Source: Caulobacter sp. SL161 | Lineage (GTDB): Bacteria; Pseudomonadota; Alphaproteobacteria; Caulobacterales; Caulobacteraceae | DNA length: 64,000 nucleotides | Assembly (NCBI RefSeq): GCF_026672375.1 | Contig: NZ_JAPPRA010000001.1 | Location: 1,736,001 to 1,800,000 of the forward strand | Direction: 5' to 3' | Shown: positions 8,122 to 16,396 of the stretch, piece by piece | Numbering within the stretch: the stretch's first letter is position 1 | Layout of the letters: every line of letters starts with the position of its first letter | Translations under genes and position numbers: made by a program | The notes under the pieces: model-generated | The model's input: the letters and a program-made list of their open reading frames with translations, nothing else | What the model was told of the DNA's origin: nothing | Databases searched by the model: none

Positions 8122-9729
8122 CTAGCCCCAGCTTTCCGCTGCGCCAGCGCGTCGCGCTACGGCCTTGACCGGGGCGGTGGGACGTAGGGCCGGGGCCGGC
8201 TTGTCCGACGGCTTGCCGTAAAGCCATCCTTGGGCGAAGTCGACGCCGACATTGCGGATGACCTCCTCGACCTCTGCGGTCTCGACCATCTCCGCCACCG
8301 TGCGAACTTTCAGGTCGCGGCACAGCTCCACGAGGCGGCGCACCAGCGCCCCATCGCGGCTGTTGTCGGCCAACTCGCGCACATAGCGGCCGTCGATCTT
8401 GACGATGTCCAGCGCCAGTTGCTGCAGATAGGAGAACGACGAGGAGCCCGCGCCGAAGTCGTCGAGGCAGACCAGCGAGCCCATGGAGCGCAGGCTCTGG
8501 ATATGCTGGTTGGCGGTCGCCAGATTGTCGATCGCCCGGGTCTCGGTGATCTCGAATATCAGCCGCCCCTTGGCCTCGTTGAACTTGGCCAGCAACCGGC
8601 CGACGTGCTCGACGAACGTCTCGTTGCCGATCGTCTGGCCCGACACATTCACCGCCAGCTTCAGCTTGCGCTCGCTGTCATTGGCCAGCTTCTTGACCGC
8701 CTGCTCGACGATGGCGTGATCGAGCTCCTCGATCAGGTCGAACTCTTCGGCCATGCGGATCAGGGCGAACGGACTGCCGCCGTCCTCGAACCGCACCAGC
8801 ACCTCGTGGTGGTGGGCCAGGCCCGTGCTCAGTGAGACGACGGGCTGGAAGGCCAGATTGAAACGCCGCTGGCTGACCGCGACGCCAAGCGCGCCGGCGC
8901 GGGCCAGGGTGCGCTTGACCGATCGGTTCATCGCCTCCGACAGGGTCATCGGCGGGGTGTCCTTCAGGCCCTCGCGCAGGAAGTCGTCCAGCGCATAGCG
9001 CAGCGCGCGAAGCGCCCGCGACGAGCCGCCGCCGTTCTCCAGCGGAACCACATGGGCGCTGGCCTCGGCGCTGACCATCTTGGTCAGGCGCTTGATCATG
9101 TTCTCGGGGCGATCGTCGCGTTGACGAAGCAGGGCGAAGCGGTCGTCCGACAGCTTGGTGGCGGCCGCGCCGCCATGGGCTTCGGCGCGCAGCGCGCTGG
9201 CCACCCGGACATCCAGCGCCACCGCCTCGTCAGGAGACAGGGCCTCGCGCATGTCGCCCAGGCCGGCGAACTCCACCATGGCCAGTTCCAGCTCGATGCC
9301 CGTGACACGGGCGGCCTCGAACAGGCCCTGGGCGATATCGTCGAACGACTCGCGGGGCTGCAGCGAACTGGCCGACAGCGGCGGGCCGGCGGGTTGCGCC
9401 GCCGTCACGGCGGCCGAGATGCGGCCCTGGTTCTCGGGCAGGGCGCGCAGAACGATGCGGATGTGCTTATCGGCAGGTTCGGCCAGGCGCAGTACGACAG
9501 GGCCGCGCCGCACGCCATCGTCGGCGCAGCTGAGCATGGCTTCCATCAAGGCGCGGTCATCGGCGTGGAAAAGCTCGGCCCAAGCCTTGCCGGTCAGCGC
9601 AGCCTCGCTCGCGCCCATCACCTTCTGGGCCGCGCCCAGAGCCAGGCGAACCCGCCCGTTCTGTAACTCGACTAAAAGGTCGGCGCTGGCGAAGGCCAGA
9701 CCAAGAAGGCGACGCGGATCTAGCGACAA
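8122..9729 (-). CDS. PAS / degenerate GGDEF / EAL domain protein (probable c-di-GMP phosphodiesterase)
   Basis: An N-terminal PAS-like region (about 1-110) is followed by a GGDEF-like fold whose signature is lost (LSDDRFALL in its place), so it should not make c-di-GMP. The C-terminal EAL domain keeps likely catalytic residues: EVLVR in the EAL position, NVSG, FEITET, LDDFGAGSSS, VKIDG and QGWLYGKP. Hydrolysis of c-di-GMP is therefore plausible, although Val replaces Ala in the signature. I prefer the TTG at 9729, which sits 8-9 bases after GGGGGA; an upstream ATG at 9765 would add 12 residues. The gene is divergent from recA. Confidence 0.85.
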   Translation of the reverse strand: MSLDPRRLLGLAFASADLLVELQNGRVRLALGAAQKVMGASEAALTGKAWAELFHADDRALMEAMLSCADDGVRRGPVVLRLAEPADKHIRIVLRALPENQGRISAAVTAAQPAGPPLSASSLQPRESFDDIAQGLFEAARVTGIELELAMVEFAGLGDMREALSPDEAVALDVRVASALRAEAHGGAAATKLSDDRFALLRQRDDRPENMIKRLTKMVSAEASAHVVPLENGGGSSRALRALRYALDDFLREGLKDTPPMTLSEAMNRSVKRTLARAGALGVAVSQRRFNLAFQPVVSLSTGLAHHHEVLVRFEDGGSPFALIRMAEEFDLIEELDHAIVEQAVKKLANDSERKLKLAVNVSGQTIGNETFVEHVGRLLAKFNEAKGRLIFEITETRAIDNLATANQHIQSLRSMGSLVCLDDFGAGSSSFSYLQQLALDIVKIDGRYVRELADNSRDGALVRRLVELCRDLKVRTVAEMVETAEVEEVIRNVGVDFAQGWLYGKPSDKPAPALRPTAPVKAVARRAGAAESWG

Positions 9730-9842
9730 GATGGCAATCCCCCAGTAAGCCCGCAAACCTTGCATGCCGGGACTTAAAGACCGGTTTCAGCGGCGGCGCG
9801 GACTAAACCCAATTCCGGTTTCGGGCGGAGAGAATAGGGGTG

Positions 9843-9857
9843 CGACAGAAACGGTCG
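9843..9857. promoter_or_regulatory. CGAC-N7-GTCG dyad upstream of recA, candidate DriD site
   Basis: CGACAGAAACGGTCG is an inverted repeat with 4-bp arms. The surrounding 18 bases (9841-9858) are identical to 19820-19837, directly upstream of the WYL regulator gene. Its centre is about 63 bases upstream of the transcription start predicted from the -10 at 9901-9906, a position suited to an activator. That it binds DriD is inference. Confidence 0.55.
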
Positions 9858-9870
9858 TTTCTATGCGGGA

Positions 9871-9885
9871 GAACATCTTGCGAAC
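9871..9885. promoter_or_regulatory. SOS box (LexA operator) of recA
   Basis: GAAC-N7-GAAC (complement GTTC-N7-GTTC) matches the alphaproteobacterial LexA operator exactly and overlaps the predicted -35 element of recA. Confidence 0.92.
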
Positions 9886-9906
9886 ATGGAACAAAGAGTG
9901 TACATC
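9878..9906 (+). promoter_or_regulatory. recA promoter
   Basis: TTGCGA (9878-9883), a 17-base spacer and TACATC (9901-9906) fit a housekeeping sigma promoter. The -35 lies inside the SOS box, as expected for LexA repression by occlusion. Confidence 0.6.
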
Positions 9907-9992
9907 TTTACCAAGTTCCACAGGTTGCTGAGGCGGGGCGCGGGAAGCGCCAATCGGGCGACCGGAATCATGGAATAGAAGGCGGATCAACA

Positions 9993-11063
9993 ATGACCAG
10001 TCAGGCGGCTTTGAAACTCGTGGCCAAGGAAGAAGGCGATAAGCAACGCGCGCTAGAGGCGGCTCTCGCCCAGATCGACCGCGCGTTCGGCAAGGGCTCG
10101 GTGATGAAGCTGGGCGAGAAGGGCAAGGTCGAGATGGAGTCGGTCTCCACCGGGTCGCTCGGCCTCGACATCGCGCTGGGTATCGGCGGCTTGCCCAAGG
10201 GGCGGATCGTCGAGGTCTATGGCCCTGAGAGCTCGGGCAAGACCACCTTGGCCCTGCACGTGGTAGCCGAGGTCCAGAAGGCCGGCGGCACCGCCGCCTT
10301 CGTCGACGCCGAGCATGCGCTGGACCCGTCCTACGCCTTCAAGCTGGGCGTCAATCTCGATAACCTGCTGGTCTCTCAGCCCGACAACGGCGAACAGGCC
10401 CTTGAGATCACCGACACCCTGGTGCGCTCGGGCGCCGTCGACATCGTGGTCGTCGACTCGGTGGCGGCCCTGACGCCCAAGGCCGAAATCGAAGGCGAGA
10501 TGGGCGACAGCCTGCCGGGTCTTCAGGCCCGTCTGATGAGCCAGGCGCTGCGCAAGCTGACCGCCTCGATCAACAAGGCCAACACCATCGTCATCTTCAT
10601 CAACCAGATCCGTCACAAGATCGGGGTGATGTACGGCAGCCCTGAAACGACCACGGGCGGCAACGCGCTGAAGTTCTACGCTTCGGTGCGCCTGGATATC
10701 CGCCGCACCGGCTCGGTGAAGGCGCGTGACGAGATCATCGGCAACAATGTCCGCGTGAAGGTGGTCAAGAACAAGGTGGCCCCGCCGTTCCGCGAGGTCG
10801 AGTTCGACATCATGTACGGCGAGGGCATCTCCAAGCTGGGCGAAGTCATCGACCTGGGCGTCAAGGCCGGGATCATCGACAAGGCCGGCTCGTGGTTCTC
10901 GTACGGCAGCCAGCGGATCGGCCAGGGCCGCGACAATGTCCGCGAGTTCCTGAAAACGAACCCCGACATCGCCGCCTCGATCGAAGCCGCCGTCCGGAAG
11001 TCGTCGCAGAAGATCGAGGAAGAGCTTCTGGTCGGCGGTCCGGAAGAGGGCGACGAAGAATAG
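9993..11063 (+). CDS. recA: Recombinase RecA
   Basis: The 356-aa protein has the RecA Walker A motif GPESSGKT at residues 77-84, the Walker B region [10 protein letters not shown], loop L2 sequence around [28 protein letters not shown], and an acidic C-terminal tail (GGPEEGDEE). RecA forms filaments on ssDNA, promotes strand exchange and triggers LexA self-cleavage. The open frame extends upstream to 9840, but the ATG at 9993 gives the conserved family start, with the promoter and SOS box about 90-120 bases upstream. A strong intrinsic terminator follows about 100 bases after the stop. Confidence 0.99.
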   Translation: MTSQAALKLVAKEEGDKQRALEAALAQIDRAFGKGSVMKLGEKGKVEMESVSTGSLGLDIALGIGGLPKGRIVEVYGPESSGKTTLALHVVAEVQKAGGTAAFVDAEHALDPSYAFKLGVNLDNLLVSQPDNGEQALEITDTLVRSGAVDIVVVDSVAALTPKAEIEGEMGDSLPGLQARLMSQALRKLTASINKANTIVIFINQIRHKIGVMYGSPETTTGGNALKFYASVRLDIRRTGSVKARDEIIGNNVRVKVVKNKVAPPFREVEFDIMYGEGISKLGEVIDLGVKAGIIDKAGSWFSYGSQRIGQGRDNVREFLKTNPDIAASIEAAVRKSSQKIEEELLVGGPEEGDEE

Positions 11064-11161
11064 CGCCAGGCGCTCAAGGGCTTCGCGGCCTTCGCCCGCA
11101 CTCGCGGGCGTTCCCCGCCTTCAACACGCCCGCGGCGGACCGCCGCGAAGGCCGCGATCTC

Positions 11162-11199
11162 AGGCCGCCTGGACCCCATGCCAGGCGGCCTACTCTTTT
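11162..11199 (+). terminator. Intrinsic terminator downstream of recA
   Basis: An 11-bp perfect stem (AGGCCGCCTGG at 11162-11172, CCAGGCGGCCT at 11181-11191) with an 8-base loop is followed by ACTCTTTTG. Confidence 0.8.
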
Positions 11200-11321
11200 G
11201 CGGGAAGGCGAGGGGGCTTGGGCTGGTCGCGATGGGCAACGCCACTCGATCCGCCAAAGGTCCGGTGTCAGCGCGGGCCGGGTTTGCGGTATCCGACCCG
11301 GAGGGGACGGCGCCATAGAGC

Positions 11322-12041
11322 TCAGGCCGGACGAACGACATAGAGCATGTAGCCGGTATCGCCGGACACGGCTCGCCAGTCGGACGCTTCCTTGCGGGCA
11401 GCGGCAATCGCAGCCGCAACCGAAGCACTTGTGCCCGCGGCTTCGAGCATTTCGCAGCGCTCAAGCATTGGATCGTAGTAGGCGGACCATGCTTCATGGG
11501 TGAGTTGGCGCGATCCGAGCACCTGCCAGCCGGCGGATGCAATCTCGGCGCGAGTTGTGGCGTCGGTTCCAATACTGCCGGGTTCGCCCTCCCAGAAAGC
11601 CAGCGCAGCTTCGGACGGCGCGTCCGTGAACAGGCAGGGATGACTGAACGCGACGACACCGGTTTCAGTCAGAGCACTGCGCCAAGCTTCAAGCGCCCGC
11701 GTCACTCCCAGGAAATAGACCGCCCCTGCCGACCATATCAGATCATAGGGACCGGTCAGGTTCTCCATGCTGGCTCTAATGATCCGCACGGACGGATCAT
11801 CTGCGAACCGAACTGTCGCTGCCTCGACGAAATGCGCAACGGTCTCAAACCCGTCCACAAGGCCTTCGGGAACAAGCTGACGCAGAGCCGCAAGGTCGCC
11901 GCCAGGTCCGCATCCCGCGTCGCACACATGCCCATCCCTGGGCGTCGCGCTCAGACGCCCGGTCCAAGCGATATCGTCGGCGAGCCCAGGGCCTTCCCTG
12001 GGCAGATCGCGATGCACCGTGAAGAAGGCGTCCCAATCCAT
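11322..12041 (-). CDS. Class I SAM-dependent methyltransferase (small-molecule type)
   Basis: The 239-aa protein (from the ATG at 12041; an upstream start at 12077 would add 12 residues) has the SAM-binding motif I VCDAGCGPGGDLAALR, an acidic post-I strand (LVDGFE) and the motif IV-like YDLIWSAGAVYFLG, which carries no protein- or DNA-modifying signature. It resembles methyltransferases acting on small molecules; the substrate is unknown. It is convergent with recA and separated from upstream genes by a 780-base region of repeats, so it looks like an isolated, possibly acquired cargo gene. Confidence 0.85.
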   Translation of the reverse strand: MDWDAFFTVHRDLPREGPGLADDIAWTGRLSATPRDGHVCDAGCGPGGDLAALRQLVPEGLVDGFETVAHFVEAATVRFADDPSVRIIRASMENLTGPYDLIWSAGAVYFLGVTRALEAWRSALTETGVVAFSHPCLFTDAPSEAALAFWEGEPGSIGTDATTRAEIASAGWQVLGSRQLTHEAWSAYYDPMLERCEMLEAAGTSASVAAAIAAARKEASDWRAVSGDTGYMLYVVRPA

Positions 12042-12083
12042 GCTGCGACCTATCGCAATCGGTCCCTCCCTGGTCAACGAGCG

Positions 12084-12105
12084 CCGATAACTGTGATGTT
12101 ATCGG
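12084..12105. promoter_or_regulatory. 8-bp perfect inverted repeat upstream of the methyltransferase gene
   Basis: CCGATAAC-TGTGAT-GTTATCGG lies 43-64 bases upstream of the preferred methyltransferase start. It could be an operator or leader hairpin; no T-run follows. The next 230 bases (12106-12339) hold nothing I can recognise. Confidence 0.35.
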
Positions 12106-12339
12106 CCAACCCGACACGGTCAGGAACTGAACACACACATACAAACCGGCACTCGAAGCACAAAAAGAATGTCCGTCTTCGGCGAGGCAGATCAAATCGT
12201 CCGGTCGGACTTGGTGATCACAACGACCGCAATCCCACCCTCGCTGCTCTTCCGCGCGTCCGCTTCAGGGGAAGGGCGGTCAATGTCCGGAGGTCGGCGT
12301 GGGGCTCATTTCCGTTCCCGACCCTGGGCGGACAAGAAT

Positions 12340-12469
12340 CCCTCTTCCAAAGGGAGAGGGCGGGGCCCGCACTGAAAGCGTGGGAGAGGGGTTACGAGGT
12401 CAGACGGCGTGCCGGCGCTGCGTCGGACACTGTAACCCCTCTCCCCAACCCTCTCCCTACGGGAGAGGG
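12340..12469. repeat. Mosaic palindromic repeat (GGGAGAGG type)
   Basis: Three nested hairpins are visible: CCCTCTTCC/GGGAGAGGG (12340-12360, one mismatch), GGGAGAGGGGTTAC/GTAACCCCTCTCCC (12382-12395 with 12432-12445, 14-bp perfect arms) and CCCTCTCCC/GGGAGAGGG (12449-12469). The arrangement resembles the intergenic mosaic repeats at 54242, 56653 and 60042 and has no coding capacity. Confidence 0.8.
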
Positions 12470-12666
12470 AGCATGGTCTCCTCCCCACCCTCCACTGACA
12501 TCCCCGACATCCGCTCGCGAGGACGCGATGCCCGCTAGGTTCATGGATCAATGCGGGGAAACGGCCGGCGGCGCTTGTGTGGCTAGTCGACAGGCGCTTG
12601 AACCCCACCGGGGCCGATCGGCTCTGCGTCGAACCGTCTCCCGATGGGCGCCAAGCTGGCCCCCAG

Positions 12667-12735
12667 ACAAAAGAACGGCCGCCCTCCAGGAGAAGAGGGC
12701 GGCCGAGTCATTGGGAGGAAACGCCCGAAAGGGCT
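12667..12735 (-). ncRNA. Candidate small regulatory RNA with anti-Shine-Dalgarno segment
   Basis: On the minus strand a promoter (12770-12742) is followed about 30-65 bases later by an intrinsic terminator: 11-bp perfect stem (arms 12705-12695 and 12686-12676, 8-base loop) and then TTCTTTTGT. The predicted RNA is about 65-70 nt. It has a small 5' hairpin (GCCC-TTTC-GGGC), a single-stranded stretch GTTTCCTCCCAATGACT and the terminator hairpin with loop TTCTCCTG. There is no open reading frame of note. The CCUCCC segment can pair with ribosome binding sites, for example GGGGAGGAAA before the DUF885 gene and ATTGGGAGG before the flavoprotein gene at 23995. It may correspond to an sRNA already known in Caulobacter; I cannot check this. 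Confidence 0.6.
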
Positions 12736-12741
12736 GAATTC

Positions 12742-12778
12742 CATATAGCTGTTTGACTTCGTCTTGACAACGTTGTCA
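12742..12778 (-). promoter_or_regulatory. sRNA promoter with LacI-type operator
   Basis: On the minus strand TTGTCA (12770-12765), 17 bases and TATATG (12747-12742) form a near-consensus promoter; the extended -10 GCTATATG also fits the Caulobacter GCTANA pattern. The perfect 14-bp palindrome TGACAACGTTGTCA (12765-12778) covers the -35. The same palindrome, within 17 identical bases, lies upstream of the sugar transporter at 28096. Confidence 0.65.
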
Positions 12779-12825
12779 CGCGAATAATTTCGCGGAACGG
12801 TGAAATCCGACGCGTGGCGGCCCGA

Positions 12826-13308
12826 CTATTTCTTCTTGGCGGCCTGGACCTCGATCTCGACCAGCATGCCGTCGGCGACAAGGCCGGAGATCTGGCTGGT
12901 GATGCGGGCCGGCTTGTTGGGTTGGGCGGCGGTGCCGAAATAGGTCTTGTAGCCTTCCATCATGCCCATGAAGTCCATCTTGCCCTCCTTGGCGGGGTCG
13001 CCGACCAGCAGGACGCGCATCATCACGACGTCGGCCATGGTGGCGCCTTGGCTCTTCAGGGCGGCCTCGATGCGGCCCAGCACGCCCAGGGTCTGGGTCT
13101 TGGTGTCGCCGAAACGCGCGACGCCGACGGCCTTGTCGTCGATGACCGGCGGGGTCATGCCCGAGACGTAGATGGTGTCATAGCCTGCCGGCACGGTGAC
13201 GACGCTGGCGATCGGCGACTGGGGATTGCCGCCGCGGACGATGTCCTGGGCGTGGGCGGCGCCGGCGAGGGCGCAGGCGGCGATGGTAAGAGCTATCAGG
13301 CGTTTCAT
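12826..13308 (-). CDS. RidA-family protein with Sec signal peptide (periplasmic imine deaminase candidate)
   Basis: A clear signal peptide (MKRLIALTIAACALAGAAHA) precedes a RidA/YjgF domain of about 135 residues. The conserved Arg in PARITSQ, which binds the carboxylate or imine substrate in active RidA proteins, is present, and the C-terminus GMLVEIEVQAAK is family-typical. RidA proteins hydrolyse reactive enamines/imines to ketones or aldehydes and ammonia; most are cytosolic, so export is unusual. It is the last gene of a minus-strand set with a c-type cytochrome (29 bases upstream) and a flavin amine oxidase whose reaction product is an imine, so the three probably act together. Confidence 0.88.
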   Translation of the reverse strand: MKRLIALTIAACALAGAAHAQDIVRGGNPQSPIASVVTVPAGYDTIYVSGMTPPVIDDKAVGVARFGDTKTQTLGVLGRIEAALKSQGATMADVVMMRVLLVGDPAKEGKMDFMGMMEGYKTYFGTAAQPNKPARITSQISGLVADGMLVEIEVQAAKKK

Positions 13309-13337
13309 GGCGTCTTCCCTATGGTGAAGGCTGAAGG

Positions 13338-13730
13338 TCAGTGCGCTTGCAGGCCGCGCGGCTTGGCGGCGGCCTTGGCGGCGACGCGGGCGGCGGCGAC
13401 CTCGGTGGGCTTGATCGCCGAGCCCTTGTTGCCCCAGGTGGTGCGGGCGTAGGTCAGGATCGCCGCCAGATCGGCGTCGCTGATGTCGTCCTTGAACGCA
13501 GGCATGCCGGCGCGGCCGTTGAGGACCGTGGTGATCAGAACCTTGGGTGGTCCCTGCACCAGGGGCGCGCCGGCCAGCGCCGGGAAGGCGCCCTTGACGC
13601 CCTTGCCCGTCGCCTGATGGCAGGCCGAGCAGTTGTCCATGTACAGGGACTTGCCGTCGGCGGACGCGATGGCCGGAGCGGCGAGGCCCGCGGCGAGCGC
13701 CAGGGCGGCGAGGCGATAAGCGAACGTCAT
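13338..13730 (-). CDS. Small periplasmic class I cytochrome c
   Basis: The 130-aa precursor has a signal peptide (cleavage near residue 23) and one haem-binding CSACH at 34-38, with a probable axial Met in GRAGMPAF at about 76. The C-terminal helix (DISDADLAAILTYARTTWG) is typical of class I cytochromes, and an Ala/Arg-rich tail follows. It lies 22 bases downstream of the amine oxidase gene. In the related nicotine oxidase NicA2 system a cytochrome c is the true electron acceptor of the flavoenzyme, which suggests the same role here (inference). Confidence 0.9.
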   Translation of the reverse strand: MTFAYRLAALALAAGLAAPAIASADGKSLYMDNCSACHQATGKGVKGAFPALAGAPLVQGPPKVLITTVLNGRAGMPAFKDDISDADLAAILTYARTTWGNKGSAIKPTEVAAARVAAKAAAKPRGLQAH

Positions 13731-13752
13731 GCGTATCCTCGAAACTTAAACG

Positions 13753-15357
13753 TCAGGCTTGTTGGACGCGGGCGTGGATCTTGGCGATCTGCTGCCAGGC
13801 CGACTCGATCGCCCCGGCTTGCCAGCCGCCAAGGTAGCTGAGGTGTTCACCGGCCAGATAGAGGCGGCCGTCGGGCTCGCAGAGAATGGGATAGGCTTCC
13901 TTGCGGCCGTTCTCGCCCCACTCGGCCCAGCCGCCCAGATTGTGCTCGGCCAGGTGCCAGCTGAACGAGAAGGCGTTCTCGAAGTTCTCGGCGTATTCGG
14001 GGAACACCTTCTGGCCGCCCGCGACGGCGAAGGCGGCGCGATCAGCAGGGCTCATGGCGCTGATCCGCGCGGCTTCCCCGCCGAAGCTGTAGTAGCCCAG
14101 CAGCACCCCCTTCTGGGCCTGCCAGCCGTAGGAGGGCAGGGAGATCGAGCGGATACCGGGCAGGTCGGTATAGATGTGGCCGCCGTAGATGTGGTGCTTG
14201 TCCTCCCAGAAGCGGCTCTTCATCTGAAGGCCGATCTTGTTGACCGGCGCATAGGCCACGCCCTCCATCGCCGCCTTGAACGGCGCCGAGGCGTCGAGCT
14301 CGATCTGCTTGAGCACGCTGAGCGGGATGGTGCAGACGCAGTAGTCGGCGGTGACCTCGCCCAACTTGCCGTCGGGCCCCTTGAACGAGACCGTCACGCC
14401 GGTAGGCGACTGCTTGATCTTCTGAACGAGCGTGGAATAGCGGATCATCGGCGCGACGCGCTTTTCGAAGGCCTTGGCGATCTGGTCCATGCCGCCGATC
14501 GGCTGCAGCATGGTGCGCTGCTGCTCAAAGCCGGTGACCGAGCTCAGCACCCGCCACGCGTTGCTGTCGAGCACGTCCTTGAAGGCGAAGGGTTCCAGCT
14601 CCTTGCCGGGACCGGGATCCACGCCGGCGCCCGGATGCACGGAGAAGCCGCGCCCTTCGGTGCCCTTGTAGGTCATGTCGCTCTTGGACAGGCGACCCTC
14701 ATTGACGAGATAGGCGATGAACCGCTCACGATCGACGCCGCTCAAGGGCGCGTCCAGGGCGCCGGCGCTCGCGGCCTTGGCGACCAGCTCGGCGGTGTAG
14801 CCCCGGACGTCGGCGGCGATCTCGCCCTTGCGGACCGGCTTGCCGTTCAGCGGTCCCTTGCCCTTCTCGAAATAGACGTAGGAGGCGTCGTTGTCGTTGA
14901 CGAAGCTCTCCAGTAGGACGCCGAAGCTCTTGGTGTAGTGCAGGGTCGAGCGGTGGTGGTACGGGATCCGCCAGGCGCCGTGGTTGATGTAGTGCCCGTC
15001 GTCGAACTCGCAGACCTGGGTGTTGCCCAGGAGGTCGGTGTGCTTGAAGCCCTTGCGCGCCGTCTGGCAGCGCCCGCCCGCATAGTCGCGCGCCTCGAGG
15101 ATCTGCACCTGATAGCCGGCCTTGGACATCTCATAAGCGGCGGTCATGCCCGCCAAACCCGCGCCCAGGATGATGACCTTGGTGTTCTTGGCGCCGCCGG
15201 TCAGGGTCGGCGGCAGCTCGGTCGCCGAGGCTTGGCTGAAGCCGAGGGCTTCCATGCCCGACAGCACCAGCGACATGCCGCCGACCGCGGCCAGGCTTTC
15301 AAAGAACCGTCGGCGCGTGAGTACGCTCGCCGCCGGTGACGCGTCAGATCCGCTCAT
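13753..15357 (-). CDS. Tat-exported flavin monoamine oxidase family protein
   Basis: From the ATG at 15357 the protein is 534 aa and begins with a twin-arginine leader (LTRRRFFESLAAVGGMSLVLSG). The dinucleotide-binding motif VIILGAGLAGMTAAYEMSKAGYQVQILEARDYAGGR and the C-terminal FAD motif GRLYLAGEHLSYLGGWQAGAIESA define the monoamine/L-amino acid oxidase family. A longer frame up to 15516 is open but lacks family sequence. The enzyme should oxidise a primary or secondary amine to an imine in the periplasm. Downstream cytochrome c and exported RidA genes suggest electron transfer to the respiratory chain and imine hydrolysis. The substrate is not evident. Confidence 0.9.
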   Translation of the reverse strand: MSGSDASPAASVLTRRRFFESLAAVGGMSLVLSGMEALGFSQASATELPPTLTGGAKNTKVIILGAGLAGMTAAYEMSKAGYQVQILEARDYAGGRCQTARKGFKHTDLLGNTQVCEFDDGHYINHGAWRIPYHHRSTLHYTKSFGVLLESFVNDNDASYVYFEKGKGPLNGKPVRKGEIAADVRGYTAELVAKAASAGALDAPLSGVDRERFIAYLVNEGRLSKSDMTYKGTEGRGFSVHPGAGVDPGPGKELEPFAFKDVLDSNAWRVLSSVTGFEQQRTMLQPIGGMDQIAKAFEKRVAPMIRYSTLVQKIKQSPTGVTVSFKGPDGKLGEVTADYCVCTIPLSVLKQIELDASAPFKAAMEGVAYAPVNKIGLQMKSRFWEDKHHIYGGHIYTDLPGIRSISLPSYGWQAQKGVLLGYYSFGGEAARISAMSPADRAAFAVAGGQKVFPEYAENFENAFSFSWHLAEHNLGGWAEWGENGRKEAYPILCEPDGRLYLAGEHLSYLGGWQAGAIESAWQQIAKIHARVQQA

Positions 15358-15625
15358 ACAATCCCTGCCCTTGTTTCTGCGGAGGCGTCGCCGGGACGAC
15401 CCGCGCGGTCCCGGCCACCCCCAGCGCCGAAACCTCCGCCATCTCGAAAGGCGCGCTTCCGGCGCGCAATCCGTTTTCCGTGGTGGCCCGGACTGACATG
15501 TCAGACGCCTCGCCATTGGGCGCCTGGGGCGTTGATTGTTCGATCACTGAGCGAGGGCGAGGGATCGCGCCGCCCCCGCCGAATCCTTGTTTTTCCCTTG
15601 GATCGGCGCGAGGTGATTAAGGGTG

Positions 15626-16171
15626 ATGACCGAAGCTCGTCCCCACCTTCGCCTGCGCCTGGCGCGCCCTGAAGACATGCCCGCGCTGTCGGCGCTGATG
15701 GACCGTGCGATCGGGGAGCTGCTTCAGGATTTTCTGCCGCCCGAGGGGGTCAAGGCGTCGTACGAGATCATGGGCCTGGACACCCAGTTGATCGCCGACG
15801 GTACCTATTTCGTGGTCGAGGACGGCGCAGCGATCGCGGGTTGCGGCGGCTGGAGCCGGCGGGCCACCCTATTCGGCGGCGACCATTCAGCGGGGCGCGA
15901 CGCGGCGCTTCTGGACCCCAAGACCGACGCCGCCCGGGTGCGGGCCATGTACACCCACCCCGATCACACCCGCAAAGGCGTGGGCCGGATCATTCTGGAC
16001 GCCTGCGAAGCCGCCGCCCGCGCCGAGGGCTTCTCCAGCGTCGAGATGGCCGCGACCATGGGCGGCGTGCCGCTGTATCGCGCCTGCGGCTACCACGACA
16101 TCGAGCCCTTCGAGGCCGTGACCTCGACGGGCTATCGCGTGCCGCTGATCCGGATGGGTAAGCCGCTCTAG
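15626..16171 (+). CDS. GNAT N-acetyltransferase
   Basis: The 181-aa protein shows the GNAT core: RLARPEDMPALSALMDRAIGELL at the N-terminus, a beta strand YFVVEDGAAIAGCGGW, the acetyl-CoA motif MYTHPDHTRKGVGRIILDACEAAARAEG and the C-terminal YRACGYHDIEPFE. A GTG three bases upstream is an alternative start. The gene is divergent from the amine oxidase and ends before a strong bidirectional terminator and several repeats. The substrate is unknown. Confidence 0.85.
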   Translation: MTEARPHLRLRLARPEDMPALSALMDRAIGELLQDFLPPEGVKASYEIMGLDTQLIADGTYFVVEDGAAIAGCGGWSRRATLFGGDHSAGRDAALLDPKTDAARVRAMYTHPDHTRKGVGRIILDACEAAARAEGFSSVEMAATMGGVPLYRACGYHDIEPFEAVTSTGYRVPLIRMGKPL

Positions 16172-16220
16172 CGGGTCCCCCGCAGTACTGAAGGATGAGG
16201 CTGCGTCATTCCGCAGCGGC

Positions 16221-16313
16221 CGTCCTCGCCCTTCGACACGCTCAGGGTGAGGATGACTGCTGGCCTCGGTTCGCACAAAATCCTCGTCCTGAGCTTGTCG
16301 AAGGATGAGGATT
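16221..16313. repeat. Pair of inverted intergenic repeats (CCTTCGACA-CTCAGG-TGAGGATGA type)
   Basis: One copy reads GTCCTCGCCCTTCGACACGC and continues TCAGGGTGAGGATGA (about 16221-16256). The other (about 16281-16313) is the inverse complement, ATCCTCGTCCTGAGCTTGTC plus GAAGGATGAGGAT. Each copy is itself a hairpin and the pair forms a larger one. This repeat type is common between genes in alphaproteobacteria. Confidence 0.75.
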
Positions 16314-16360
16314 TCCCTCCGCTTGGGCGTCCACACTCAACGCAAATACAGCCAAAGAAA

Positions 16361-16393
16361 AAGGGCCGGGGATCGCCCCGGCCCTTCGTTTTT
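16361..16393. terminator. Bidirectional intrinsic terminator between GNAT and TonB receptor genes
   Basis: An 11-bp perfect stem AAGGGCCGGGG / CCCCGGCCCTT with an ATCG loop is flanked by CGTTTTT on one side and AAAGAAAAA on the other, so it can end transcripts from both convergent genes. Confidence 0.9.
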
Positions 16394-16396
16394 CTA

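Noticed and set aside
11496..12737. 413-codon plus-strand frame through the methyltransferase upstream region
   Set aside because: It runs through palindromic repeats and opposite a real methyltransferase gene, and the translation has no domain-like structure.
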